Source of the DNA: an uncultured Prevotella sp.
Lineage (GTDB): Bacteria > Bacteroidota > Bacteroidia > Bacteroidales > Bacteroidaceae
Direction: 5' to 3'
Length of the DNA: 33,283 nt
Assembly (NCBI GenBank): GCA_900551985.1
Contig: URYG01000009.1
Location: forward strand, 1-33,283
In this document: in pieces, positions 7,865-16,606 of the stretch
How positions within the stretch are numbered: position 1 is the first letter of the stretch
How the letters are laid out: every line of letters starts with the position of its first letter
Made by a program: the position numbers and the translations under genes
The notes under the pieces: generated by a model
The model's database searches: none
The model's input: the letters and a program-made list of their open reading frames with translations, nothing else
Told to the model about the DNA's origin: nothing

Positions 7865-9658
7865 ATGGAGAATATAAATAAGATAAGAAATTTCTGCATT
7901 ATTGCACATATTGACCATGGTAAAAGTACCTTGGCAGACCGATTGTTAGAGAAGACTCAGACCATCAAGATTACTGAGGGTCAGATGCTTGATGATATGG
8001 ACCTGGAGAGAGAGCGTGGCATCACTATCAAGAGCCATGCCATCCAGATGGAATACAAGGCAAAGGATGGAGACACTTACATCCTCAACCTCATCGATAC
8101 TCCGGGACACGTCGATTTCTCTTATGAGGTTTCTCGTTCCATCGCTGCGTGCGAGGGAGCGCTCTTGGTTGTGGATGCCACCCAGGGTGTCCAGGCCCAG
8201 ACTATCTCCAACCTCTATATGGCTATTGAGCATGACCTGGAGATTATTCCGGTCATCAACAAGATAGATATGCCTTCGGCTATGCCGGAGGAAGTGGAAG
8301 ATGAGATTGTGGATCTCATCGGTTGCAAGCACGAGGACATCCTCCGTGCATCCGGTAAGACCGGCGAGGGTGTCGAGGATGTACTGGAAGCGGTGGTTAA
8401 CCGTGTTCCGGCTCCTAAGGGAGATGACAAGGCTCCACTTCAGGCTTTGATCTTCGACTCTGTATTCAACTCATTCCGTGGTATCATCGCTTACTTCAAG
8501 ATTGAGAACGGTGTGATTCGCAAGGGTGACAAGGTGAAGTTCTTCAACACCGGTATGGAATACGATGCTGATGAGATTGGCGTACTGAAGATGGATATGA
8601 TTCCCCGCAAGGAATTGGGTGCCGGTGAGGTAGGTTACATCATCTCGGGTATCAAGAATGCTACCGAGGTAAAGGTGGGTGATACCATTACCCACATCGC
8701 ACGTCCTTGTGAAAAGGCGATTGCAGGATTCCAGGAAGTGAAGCCAATGGTCTTTGCCGGCGTTTATCCTATCGATCCTAGCGATTACGAGAATCTGCGT
8801 GCCTCATTGGAGAAGCTGCAGCTCAACGATGCTTCGCTTACCTTCTCTCCTGAGAGTTCCGTTGCCCTGGGCTTCGGTTTCCGATGCGGATTCCTCGGTC
8901 TGCTCCACATGGAGATTGTACAGGAGCGTCTGGACCGTGAGTTCAACATGGATGTCATTACCACCGTACCTAACGTATCCTATATGGTATATGACAAGCA
9001 AGGTGGTGAGAAAGAGGTACATAACCCATCTGGACTGCCAGATCCAACGCTCATCGACCATATCGAGGAGCCATATATCCGAGCTACCATCATCACAGCT
9101 ACCAATTATATTGGTCCTATCATGAAGCTCTGTCTGGATAAGCGTGGTGAGCTCATCAATCAGGAATATGTGAGCGGTAACCGTGTGGAGCTGCATTTCA
9201 TGCTGCCATTGGGCGAGATTGTGATCGATTTCTACGATAAGCTGAAGAGTATTTCCAAGGGATATGCTTCGTTCGACTATCATATCGATTCCTTCCGTCA
9301 TTCCGACCTGGTGAAGCTGGATATCCTCTTGAACGGAGAGCCGGTGGATGCCCTGAGTACTTTGACCCATCGCGACAACTCCGTAAGCTTCGGCCGCAGA
9401 ATGTGCGAGAAGCTGAAGGATCTGATTCCACGTCAGCAGTTTGATATTGCCATTCAGGCTGCTATCGGTGCGAAAATCGTAGCCCGTGAAACTGTGAAGC
9501 AGGTGCGCAAGGATGTTACTGCCAAGTGTTATGGTGGTGACGTGAGCCGTAAGCGTAAGTTGCTGGAGAAGCAGAAGAAGGGTAAGAAGCGTATGAAGCA
9601 GATTGGTAACGTAGAGGTGCCACAGAAGGCATTCCTTGCGGTGCTGAAACTTGACTAA
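7865..9658 (+). CDS. lepA: Elongation factor 4 (LepA)
   Basis: Ribosome-associated translational GTPase, related to EF-G, that acts on stalled or mistranslocated ribosomes. The GTPase motifs are clear: AHIDHGKST (P-loop, about residues 14-22), RGITIKSH (switch I), DTPGHVDF (G3) and NKIDMP (G4). The LepA-specific C-terminal domain is present with KCYGGDVSRKRKLLEKQKKG, ending FLAVLKLD. The length of 597 residues is standard. It has its own promoter with a very short leader. The Crp/Fnr-type gene follows after 45 bases with no terminator visible between them. Confidence 0.98.
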   Translation: MENINKIRNFCIIAHIDHGKSTLADRLLEKTQTIKITEGQMLDDMDLERERGITIKSHAIQMEYKAKDGDTYILNLIDTPGHVDFSYEVSRSIAACEGALLVVDATQGVQAQTISNLYMAIEHDLEIIPVINKIDMPSAMPEEVEDEIVDLIGCKHEDILRASGKTGEGVEDVLEAVVNRVPAPKGDDKAPLQALIFDSVFNSFRGIIAYFKIENGVIRKGDKVKFFNTGMEYDADEIGVLKMDMIPRKELGAGEVGYIISGIKNATEVKVGDTITHIARPCEKAIAGFQEVKPMVFAGVYPIDPSDYENLRASLEKLQLNDASLTFSPESSVALGFGFRCGFLGLLHMEIVQERLDREFNMDVITTVPNVSYMVYDKQGGEKEVHNPSGLPDPTLIDHIEEPYIRATIITATNYIGPIMKLCLDKRGELINQEYVSGNRVELHFMLPLGEIVIDFYDKLKSISKGYASFDYHIDSFRHSDLVKLDILLNGEPVDALSTLTHRDNSVSFGRRMCEKLKDLIPRQQFDIAIQAAIGAKIVARETVKQVRKDVTAKCYGGDVSRKRKLLEKQKKGKKRMKQIGNVEVPQKAFLAVLKLD

Positions 9659-9687
9659 GAGATTCGACGATATAAATTTTAATAAAT

Positions 9688-9693
9688 AGGAGG
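9688..9693 (+). promoter_or_regulatory. Shine-Dalgarno sequence of the Crp/Fnr-type gene
   Basis: AGGAGG lies 10 bases before the ATG at 9704. Strong Shine-Dalgarno sequences are rare in Bacteroidota, and most genes in this window lack one. It fixes the start. Confidence 0.75.
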
Positions 9694-9703
9694 AACTTGA
9701 ATT

Positions 9704-10303
9704 ATGAGTGATTTTAAGGTTATCACCCCTAAACGCGACATAGCCAGAGAGCTTGCCCGTAGGTATAGTACGATGACTCATGACGAGTTGGATATACTGG
9801 AATCAATCCTGGAGCCAATCAAGTATGGCAAAGGCGAGAAGATTCTGGTAGAGGGTGAAGTGTGCAGAAACATTTCTTACATAGAGAAGGGATTGGTGCG
9901 CCAATTCTATACCAAGTATGATAAGGAGGTGACAGAACACTTAGGTGTTGACCATTCTATCTTCATGTGTATTGAGAGTCTTTTCAAGGAAACCCCTTCC
10001 TACCTCCAGGTTGAGGCTTTGGAGCCTACCTTGGTGTATGCTTTGCCGAAGGCGAAGCTCGAGGCGGCTGCCATGAGAAATGTAAACATCCAGATGCTTT
10101 ACCGTAAGATTCTGGAAGAGAGTTTGATTCAGTCGCAGGTGCATGCCGACCTGATGCGATTCGAAACTGCGCCTAACAAGTACAAGCGCTTGTGTGAGTT
10201 GAATCCGCAGGTGGTGCTCCGTGCTCCGCTTACGTATATCGCCAGCTATCTGCAGATGACGCCTGAGACACTGTCTCGCATCCGATCAAACACTTTATTG
10301 TAA
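9704..10303 (+). CDS. Crp/Fnr-family transcriptional regulator
   Basis: DNA-binding regulator with an N-terminal cyclic-nucleotide-binding-like beta-roll (about residues 25-120, with KYGKGEKILVEGEVCRNISY and KGLVRQFY) and a C-terminal winged helix (about 150-199). The recognition part APLTYIASYLQMTPETLSRI is typical of Bacteroidota Crp/Fnr proteins. I see no cysteine cluster for an Fnr-type Fe-S centre. The ligand is unknown, and many family members in this phylum do not bind cAMP. At 199 residues it is slightly short but complete. It is probably transcribed with lepA and also has its own Shine-Dalgarno sequence. A bidirectional terminator follows. Confidence 0.9.
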   Translation: MSDFKVITPKRDIARELARRYSTMTHDELDILESILEPIKYGKGEKILVEGEVCRNISYIEKGLVRQFYTKYDKEVTEHLGVDHSIFMCIESLFKETPSYLQVEALEPTLVYALPKAKLEAAAMRNVNIQMLYRKILEESLIQSQVHADLMRFETAPNKYKRLCELNPQVVLRAPLTYIASYLQMTPETLSRIRSNTLL

Positions 10304-10313
10304 TGATAGTCAT

Positions 10314-10356
10314 AAAAAATGGTGTAACTTCAAATAAAGAAGTTACACCATTTTTT
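10314..10356. terminator. Bidirectional terminator between the Crp/Fnr-type gene and the acyl-CoA synthetase pair
   Basis: A perfect 17-bp inverted repeat (10314-10330 with 10340-10356) with a 9-base loop. It begins with A6 and ends with T6, so it can end both converging transcripts. Confidence 0.92.
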
Positions 10357-10395
10357 ATTTGTATTTCTTTTATTCCTCTATCAGGAGTTTTCCTG

Positions 10396-12060
10396 TTATT
10401 CCGCAGTATAGAGGAATCGCTTGATACTCTTCTTAGGAGTCTTTTCAAACTCTTCTTCGTGGATGCGAATCTCGCTTACCTTGCTGTAGGCTGGAACCAT
10501 CGCATTGAGCTCCTGGCGGTTCTGCTCCATAATCTCTTCCAGTTCGCTTCTGCCAAGGTTCAGAGACTGCGCCTCGTCGAAGTCAGGATAAACCAGAGCT
10601 ACCAGCTTATCGCCCTTCTGGACAACCACGCTCTCTGCAACGAGGGCGAGAGAATTGAGCTTATCCTCGATTTCCTCAGGATAGATGTTCTGACCGCTGG
10701 CACCGAGCAACATGTTCTTGCTGCGGCCCTTGATGAATACATTGCCGTCGCCATCCATAGTTCCGAGGTCGCCGGAATGATACCATCCGTTCTCATCGAT
10801 GGTCTGCTTGGTAGCCTCCTCATTCTTATAGTAACCCAGCATCACGTTAGGACCCTTGGCAAGGATTTCACCTGGTACGTTCTCCGGATCCGGACTGTCG
10901 ATGCGAACCATCATGTGGAGCGCTGCCTTACCGCAAGAGCCTGGAACGAAGTTCTTGTAATCCTCGTAGCAGATGATAGGTGCACATTCTGTAGCACCAT
11001 AACCCACTGTATATTTGAAGCCCACGCTGTGGAGGAATCTTTCTACTTCCTGGTTGAACGCAGCACCGCCGATAATCACCTCATAGAAGTTGCCACCGAA
11101 GGCATTGGTTACCTGGTCGCAGATCTTCTCCTTCACCTTCTTGCTGATGACAGGCATGTGGAGGAGCATGCGCATGCGGTTGTTCTGAATCTTAGGGAAT
11201 ACCTTCTTGCGGATAATCTTCTCGATAACCAGAGGTACAGCGATGATAACTGCTGGCTTGATGCGTCCGAATGCCTCGGCGATGATGGCTGGGCTAGGGA
11301 TGCGGGTGAGATAGAAGATGTGGCAGCCCTTGATGAACTCGAAGATGAACTCGAACGCCATACCATACATGTGAGCCATCGGCAGGATGCTGATGACAGA
11401 ATCTCCAGGCTTGATCTTCTTGCCCAATACATTCTCGGCAAAGTCGGCATTGCTCCACAGTGCACGGTATGGAACCATCACACCCTTGGAGAAACCGGTA
11501 GTACCGCTGGTATAGTTGATCATAGCCAACTCGTTAGGATCCTGGTCGATATAGTAGTTGACGTGGTTCTTGCGGAAGTACTTAGGATACTTGATACCGA
11601 ACATCTCGTTGAGGTGCTCGCGGGCATAAGTCAACTTGTCGGTACGTGAAACTACGAGCGAGTAATCAGGAATGTAGATGATACCTTCCAGACCCGGCAT
11701 CTTGGTTGCATCTACCTGGGTAGCAACAACGTCGCCCACGAAGAGCAGCTTGGCATCGCTGTGGTTCACGATGTTGTGAATCTGTTCTGGTATGAACTCA
11801 TGCAGGATAGGTACAGCGATGGCACCATAGGTTAGGGTAGCGAGGAAAGCCACTGCCCAATTGGCACTGTTTCTGCCGCAAAGAGCAATCTTGTCGCCCT
11901 TTACTACGCCGGAGTTCTCAAACATGATGTGCAGCTTCTCGATCTTGCGTGCTACATCGTGATACTGCAAGGTAGCTCCCTTGTAGTCGGTCAAGGCATC
12001 CATATCCCAATGGTCTATGATGCTCTGCTGGATAAGTGCGTTAAAGCTAGGAATTTCCAT
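10396..12060 (-). CDS. AMP-binding acyl-CoA synthetase, downstream copy
   Basis: Member of the ANL superfamily; most likely a long-chain fatty acid CoA ligase that forms an acyl-AMP and then the CoA thioester. The A3 phosphate-binding motif YTSGTTGFSKG is at residues 183-193, followed by VGYGATE, the YHSGDLG core motif, and GRSKNMLLGASGQNIYPEEI. The C-terminal lysine motif is KTPKKSIKRFL. At 554 residues it is full length. I start at MEIPSFN (12060), which aligns with the start of the paralogue upstream; a further 35 in-frame codons reach back to 12165 but have no match. No promoter box is visible in the 113-base gap, so it is probably transcribed with the upstream copy. The exact acyl substrate is unknown. 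Confidence 0.92.
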   Translation of the reverse strand: MEIPSFNALIQQSIIDHWDMDALTDYKGATLQYHDVARKIEKLHIMFENSGVVKGDKIALCGRNSANWAVAFLATLTYGAIAVPILHEFIPEQIHNIVNHSDAKLLFVGDVVATQVDATKMPGLEGIIYIPDYSLVVSRTDKLTYAREHLNEMFGIKYPKYFRKNHVNYYIDQDPNELAMINYTSGTTGFSKGVMVPYRALWSNADFAENVLGKKIKPGDSVISILPMAHMYGMAFEFIFEFIKGCHIFYLTRIPSPAIIAEAFGRIKPAVIIAVPLVIEKIIRKKVFPKIQNNRMRMLLHMPVISKKVKEKICDQVTNAFGGNFYEVIIGGAAFNQEVERFLHSVGFKYTVGYGATECAPIICYEDYKNFVPGSCGKAALHMMVRIDSPDPENVPGEILAKGPNVMLGYYKNEEATKQTIDENGWYHSGDLGTMDGDGNVFIKGRSKNMLLGASGQNIYPEEIEDKLNSLALVAESVVVQKGDKLVALVYPDFDEAQSLNLGRSELEEIMEQNRQELNAMVPAYSKVSEIRIHEEEFEKTPKKSIKRFLYTAE

Positions 12061-12173
12061 ATTCTTATTATTTAACGATTTTTCTAAGTTTATATTTTTC
12101 TCGTACATGAAGTCTCTTTCTCTAGATAACACTTCACATATTACGCTTTTTATATAGCGCTTCATGTCATGTC

Positions 12174-13841
12174 TTATATCACGTCCTGATAGAGGTAACG
12201 CTTGATAGACTTCTTGGCTGTCTTTTCAAATTCGGTGTCGTGCAGCTGGATGCGTGATATCTTCGCAAAGCTAGGCATCTGCATATTCAGTTCCTTTCGG
12301 TTCTGTTCCATGATGTTGGCGAGGTCTTCGTCTGAGAATCCCAGTTCCTTGCTCTCTTCTATTTCCGGATGAACGAGTGCCACGAGCTTGTCGTCCTTCT
12401 GCAGCACGATGCTCTCGTTGACCATTGCCATGGAGTTGAGCTTGTCCTCAATCTCTTCCGGATAGATGTTCTGTCCGTTAGGACCTAGCAGCATATTCTT
12501 GCTTCTACCTCTTACGAAGAAGTGACCGTTGGCGTCCATCGTTGCCAGGTCGCCGGTATGGAACCATCCATCCTCGTCAATCACGGCATCGGTAGCCTCC
12601 TGGTTCTTGTAGTAACCCTTCATCACATTGATGCCGCGGCAAACCAGCTCGCCTGCCACGTTTTCTGGGTCATCGCTCAATACCTTTACCTCCATGTGCT
12701 TCACGGCAACACCGCAGCTACCTGCCACATAGTTGTCCTGATGGGCGAAGGTGATGAGCGGAGCGGTTTCCGTAGTACCGTAACCCATGGCGATAGGGAA
12801 GCCGATGCTGATGAAGAAGTTCTCTATCTCCTTGTTGAGTGGAGCACCACCCACAACCACCTCGTAAGGATGCTCGCCGAACTTGCGCAATACAAACTCG
12901 CGGACTTTCTCCTTGATGCGCTTGTTGATGACAGGCATGTTCATCAGCAGGCGGGCACGGTTGGTCTGGATATGTGGGAACACTTCTTTTCTCACAATCT
13001 TATCTACCACGAGTGGTACGGCAAAGATGATGTCTGGCTTGATTTCTGCCAGCGCTTCTGAGATGAGCGTAGGGCTCGGAAGGCGGGTGAGGAAGAAGAT
13101 ATGGTTACCCATTGCCATATTGAAGATGAACTCGGTCATGAGTCCATACATGTGAGCCATCGGAAGGGTAGAGAGGATGTTGCAGTTCTTGCCGATCTTA
13201 GGACTTACCGTATCCATCAGATAATCGAGATTACCCCAGAGAGCTCTGTATGGCAACATCACACCCTTGGAGAAACCTGTAGTTCCGCTGGTATAGTTGA
13301 TCATCGCCAGTTCTTCCGGATCATCCACGTGATATTTCACATGCTCAGGGCGGAAGTACTTGGGAAATTTATGACCAAACATTGCATTGAGATGCTCGCG
13401 GGCGTAAGTCAGTTTCTCTGAACGGGAAATGACGAGCGAATTATCCGGCAGATAGATGATGCCTTCCAGTGTAGGCATTTCATCGGGAGTAATCTCCGTA
13501 GCCACCACATCACCCACAAACAGGAGCTTGCTCTCGCTGTGGTTCACGATGTTGTGGATCTGCTCTGGTTTGAATTCGTTCTGTATAGGCACGACGATTG
13601 CACCATAGGTGATAATAGCCAGGAAAGCTACTGCCCACTGACTACTATTTCTACCGCAGACGGCAATCTTGTCGCCCTTCTTCACATCGCTGTTTTCAAA
13701 CAGGATGTGCAGTTTCTCTATCTTTCTTGCAACATCATGGTACTGGAGTGTTGCGCCCTTGTAATCGGTGAGCGCATCCAAGTGCCAATTCTTGATGATG
13801 CTTCTCTCAATATACGAGTTAAAACTTGGTATTGAATTCAT
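12174..13841 (-). CDS. AMP-binding acyl-CoA synthetase, upstream copy
   Basis: Paralogue of the neighbouring gene, with the same architecture and 555 residues. It shares the start of the fold (IPSFN, then LTDYKGATLQYHDVARKIEK), the A3 motif YTSGTTGFSKG, the FHTGDLA core motif and GRSKNMLLGPNGQNIYPEEI. The C-terminal lysine motif reads KTAKKSIKRYL. It probably activates fatty acids to acyl-CoA. Differences lie mainly in the middle region (MGYGTTE against VGYGATE) and in the part likely to shape the acyl pocket. The start MNSIPSFN (13841) sits about 24 bases after the predicted promoter box. It is the first gene of the pair. Confidence 0.92.
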   Translation of the reverse strand: MNSIPSFNSYIERSIIKNWHLDALTDYKGATLQYHDVARKIEKLHILFENSDVKKGDKIAVCGRNSSQWAVAFLAIITYGAIVVPIQNEFKPEQIHNIVNHSESKLLFVGDVVATEITPDEMPTLEGIIYLPDNSLVISRSEKLTYAREHLNAMFGHKFPKYFRPEHVKYHVDDPEELAMINYTSGTTGFSKGVMLPYRALWGNLDYLMDTVSPKIGKNCNILSTLPMAHMYGLMTEFIFNMAMGNHIFFLTRLPSPTLISEALAEIKPDIIFAVPLVVDKIVRKEVFPHIQTNRARLLMNMPVINKRIKEKVREFVLRKFGEHPYEVVVGGAPLNKEIENFFISIGFPIAMGYGTTETAPLITFAHQDNYVAGSCGVAVKHMEVKVLSDDPENVAGELVCRGINVMKGYYKNQEATDAVIDEDGWFHTGDLATMDANGHFFVRGRSKNMLLGPNGQNIYPEEIEDKLNSMAMVNESIVLQKDDKLVALVHPEIEESKELGFSDEDLANIMEQNRKELNMQMPSFAKISRIQLHDTEFEKTAKKSIKRYLYQDVI

Positions 13842-13864
13842 TGCACAATTTACAAAATTTTGTG

Positions 13865-13894
13865 CAAAGATACGGAAAATACTGCACACCGCAA
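13865..13894 (-). promoter_or_regulatory. Predicted promoter of the acyl-CoA synthetase pair
   Basis: On the minus strand TTG (13894-13892), a 19-base spacer, then TATCTTTG (13872-13865) followed by CAC: a full match to the Bacteroidota consensus. Confidence 0.75.
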
Positions 13895-13962
13895 AATAAA
13901 ATGTGCATTATTTTATAGATTAGCGTAAAATATTTTAGAAACTAGGTAAAAACATATAGTTT

Positions 13963-14004
13963 TTATCCCATTATTGCCATTTATCAATGACAATAATGGG
14001 ATAA
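13963..14004. terminator. Inverted repeat downstream of the permease gene, possible terminator
   Basis: A perfect 14-bp inverted repeat (13963-13976 with 13991-14004) with a 14-base loop. It lies between the permease stop and the promoter of the next gene. The T-run is weak on the minus strand (a T5 run appears only further downstream), so this call is moderate. Confidence 0.6.
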
Positions 14005-14013
14005 TTTTACACT

Positions 14014-14053
14014 TATTCATCAGCCGATATTCCTATTCATCAGCCGTGAATCC
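14014..14053 (-). repeat. Two 20-bp tandem repeats ending in the permease stop codon
   Basis: Copies at 14014-14033 and 14034-14053 differ at three positions; each carries ATGAATA and CGGCTGAT on the minus strand. A five-base partial copy continues into the coding end, and the stop codon straddles the boundary. Confidence 0.8.
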
Positions 14054-15300
14054 TATTCGTATCTCATCGATTTGGCTGGATGGATATGAGAGATGAGGTA
14101 ACTTGGCGCTACCAGCATGAAGATGCTGATGAGGAGGGTGGCTATGTTCAGTGCCACGATGAAGAGCCAGTTGAACTCTACCGGTACCGTACTTACGTAG
14201 TAAGTCTGCGCATCGAGCTTCACCATTCCCGTGAAATACTGCAGGGCAAGAAGTCCCAGTCCGATGATGTTGCCCAGTAACATTCCCTTGCCGATGATGA
14301 ATACGGCAAACCAGAGGAAGGTGTGGCGGATGGTCTTGTTGCGGGCACCCAGGGCTTTCATCACTCCAATCATCGAAGTGCGCTCCAGGATGATGATGAG
14401 CAGTCCGCTGATCATCGTTACGCCTGCCACGATAAGCATCAGTCCCAGGATAATCCATACATTCAGGTCCATCAGACTGAGCCACTGGAAGATGTTCGGG
14501 TTCAGCTCCTTGATGGTGGCGCTGCTGTAGGTTTCTCCGTAATGATCTACGGTACGGTTCACCTTATTTATAATATAGTCTTCCGTCTCGTTGAGCTTGT
14601 CGAAGTCCTTCACGGTCAGTTCGGCACCGCTTGCCTGGTCATCCTCCCATCCATTCAGCTTCACGGCAGTATAGAGGTCGGTATAGACCATCAGTTCATC
14701 ATACTTCTTGAGATTGGTCTCATAGATACCCTTGATGGTGAACCGGCGCATTCTCACGCCCTGGTTGTCGATGAAGTAGGCGAAGATGCGCTCGCCGTTC
14801 TTCAGCTTCAACTTGTCTGCCATCAGCTTGGAAATCAGTATCTGGTTATGGCTGGCGTTGTCATCAAACTTCGGTATGCTTCCTTCCACCATGTTCTGAT
14901 GGATGAAGGTAGAATCGAAATCCGGTCCCACACCCTTGAGCACCACGCCCAGGAAATCGTTGTCGGTCTTGAGGATTCCTTCTTTCATGGCAAAGCGCTG
15001 CACATGTTTCACGCCCGGAATCTTCTGGAGTACCTTCACCATCGAGTCGTTCATCACCACCGGATACTGGTTCTGCTGCTGCAGGGTCATGAAGTCGGCC
15101 ACCTGGATATGGCTTCCGAAGCCAATCACCTTGTCACGGATGGTGTGCTTGAATCCCAGCACCACGCATACCGACATGATCATGATGGCGAGTCCGATGG
15201 CAACACCGGCTGTGGCAATATGAATAGCAGGGCGAGAAACTTTACGTTTATCGCCCTGATCACTATATAATCTCTTTGCTATAAACAGAGGAAAATTCAT
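14053..15300 (-). CDS. ABC transporter permease of the LolC/LolE (FtsX-like) type
   Basis: Inner-membrane protein with an N-terminal transmembrane helix (about residues 23-48), a large periplasmic domain, and three C-terminal helices (about 270-300, 320-350 and 375-402). This is the MacB/FtsX permease fold seen in lipoprotein-releasing complexes, and 415 residues is typical of LolC/LolE. The start of the last domain, GLMLIVAGVTMISGLLIIILERTS with IGVMKALGA, is typical. No ATPase gene is adjacent, so a LolD-like partner would be encoded elsewhere. I start at MNFPLFIAKRLYSDQ (15300); upstream in-frame codons are translated tandem repeats. The aminotransferase gene lies 94 bases upstream in the same direction. 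Confidence 0.9.
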   Translation of the reverse strand: MNFPLFIAKRLYSDQGDKRKVSRPAIHIATAGVAIGLAIMIMSVCVVLGFKHTIRDKVIGFGSHIQVADFMTLQQQNQYPVVMNDSMVKVLQKIPGVKHVQRFAMKEGILKTDNDFLGVVLKGVGPDFDSTFIHQNMVEGSIPKFDDNASHNQILISKLMADKLKLKNGERIFAYFIDNQGVRMRRFTIKGIYETNLKKYDELMVYTDLYTAVKLNGWEDDQASGAELTVKDFDKLNETEDYIINKVNRTVDHYGETYSSATIKELNPNIFQWLSLMDLNVWIILGLMLIVAGVTMISGLLIIILERTSMIGVMKALGARNKTIRHTFLWFAVFIIGKGMLLGNIIGLGLLALQYFTGMVKLDAQTYYVSTVPVEFNWLFIVALNIATLLISIFMLVAPSYLISHIHPAKSMRYE

Positions 15301-15305
15301 ATTTA

Positions 15306-15338
15306 CTTTGAACTTTGAACTTTGAACTTTGAACTTTA
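15306..15338 (-). repeat. 7-bp tandem repeat (AAAGTTC on the minus strand), four copies before the permease start
   Basis: On the plus strand CTTTGAA occurs at 15306-15312, 15313-15319, 15320-15326 and 15327-15333, followed by a partial CTTTA. The array ends 5 bases before the permease ATG, in the place of a ribosome binding site. Confidence 0.92.
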
Positions 15339-15394
15339 TGATTAGTGAAGCTGTTGTATTGTTCACTCTTCATTTTTTTTCGTTCTTCACTTTC

Positions 15395-16606
15395 TTATAG
15401 TCCTTCGTCCTCCACTCTTCCCGGGTAAGCTTCAAGAGCCTTGGCAAGAACAATCAATGCGCGGTTCAAGTCGTCCTTCTTCAAGACGTACGCCATACGC
15501 ACCTGGTTGCGGCCGGCACCAGGAGTGGTGTAGAAACCGGAGGCAGGAGCCATCATCACGGTCTCGCCCTCATAGTCAAACTCTTCCAGACACCAGCGGC
15601 AGAACTTGTCTGAGTCGTCGATAGGCAACTTGGCTACGGTGTAGAAGGCACCCATTGGGATAGGAGAGTAAACGCCCGGAATACGGTTGAGACCGTCGAT
15701 CAGACACTTGCGTCGATCTACGTACTCATCATATACATCGCGATAGTACTCCTCGGGTGCATCGAGTGAAGCCTCGGCAACAATCTGACCAATCAGCGGA
15801 GGAGAGAGGCGAGCCTGACAGAACTTCATCACCGCCTTGCGGATTTCGGCATTCTTGGTAATCAGGGCACCCACACGGATACCACACTCGCTGTATCGCT
15901 TGGATACAGAGTCGATGAGCACGGTATTCTGCTCGATACCCTCCAGGTGCATCGCACTGATGTAAGGACTGCCGGTGTAGATATACTCGCGGTAAACCTC
16001 ATCTGAGAAGAGGTAGAGATCGTACTTCTTCACCAGGTCGCGAATCTGGTTCATCTCTCTGCGGGTATAGAGATAGCCGGTAGGGTTGTTCGGGTTACAG
16101 ATCAGGATGGCACGGGTGCGCTCATTGATGAGTTCCTCAAACTTCTCCACCTTAGGCAGTGAGAAACCTTCCTCGATGGTAGTGGCGATGGTACGGATCT
16201 TGGCACCCGCCGAGATGGCGAACGCCATATAGTTGGCATAGGCAGGTTCTGGCACGATAATCTCGTCTCCTGGGTTCAGGCAACTCATGAAAGAGAAGAG
16301 CACAGCCTCAGAACCTCCCGATGTGATGATGATATCATCCGGAGTAACGTTGATATTGAATTTCTTGTAATAATCTACTAGCTTCTCACGATAACTGAGA
16401 TAGCCCTGACTTGGAGAATACTCCAAGATGGTGCGGTCGATGTGTTTCAGCGCATCGAGACCACACTGTGGAGTAGGCAGATCAGGCTGACCAATATTGA
16501 GGTGATATACCTTTACTCCACGTTTCTTTGCTGCGGCAGCCAGTGGAGCCAACTTCCTGATAGGTGACTCTGGCATTTCAAGACCGCGTACAGATATTTC
16601 TGGCAT
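15395..16606 (-). CDS. Class I/II PLP-dependent aminotransferase
   Basis: Fold-type I PLP enzyme of the aspartate aminotransferase superfamily. The PLP Schiff-base lysine is Lys236 in SVSKRYSECGIRVG. Other family features are NIGQPDLPTP near the N-terminus, TSGGSEAVLFS, CNPNNPTGYLYTR (substrate and cofactor contacts) and SDEVYREYIY. At 403 residues it is full length. The amino donor and acceptor cannot be decided from sequence; an aspartate- or aromatic-type transaminase is possible. The start MPEISVRGLEMPESPI is supported by the promoter about 108 bases upstream. The permease gene follows and may be cotranscribed. Confidence 0.92.
   Translation of the reverse strand: MPEISVRGLEMPESPIRKLAPLAAAAKKRGVKVYHLNIGQPDLPTPQCGLDALKHIDRTILEYSPSQGYLSYREKLVDYYKKFNINVTPDDIIITSGGSEAVLFSFMSCLNPGDEIIVPEPAYANYMAFAISAGAKIRTIATTIEEGFSLPKVEKFEELINERTRAILICNPNNPTGYLYTRREMNQIRDLVKKYDLYLFSDEVYREYIYTGSPYISAMHLEGIEQNTVLIDSVSKRYSECGIRVGALITKNAEIRKAVMKFCQARLSPPLIGQIVAEASLDAPEEYYRDVYDEYVDRRKCLIDGLNRIPGVYSPIPMGAFYTVAKLPIDDSDKFCRWCLEEFDYEGETVMMAPASGFYTTPGAGRNQVRMAYVLKKDDLNRALIVLAKALEAYPGRVEDEGL

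Noticed and set aside
8804..9781. Open frame antisense to lepA and the start of the Crp/Fnr-type gene
   Set aside because: It crosses two real genes on the other strand and shows no domain or initiation signal.
10303..11649. Long open frame on the plus strand opposite an acyl-CoA synthetase
   Set aside because: It overlaps the terminator and lies antisense to a gene with all family motifs; the composition is that of a shadow frame.
12061..12165. In-frame 35-codon extension of the downstream acyl-CoA synthetase
   Set aside because: The paralogue starts at the position aligned with 12060, and the extension has no family similarity.
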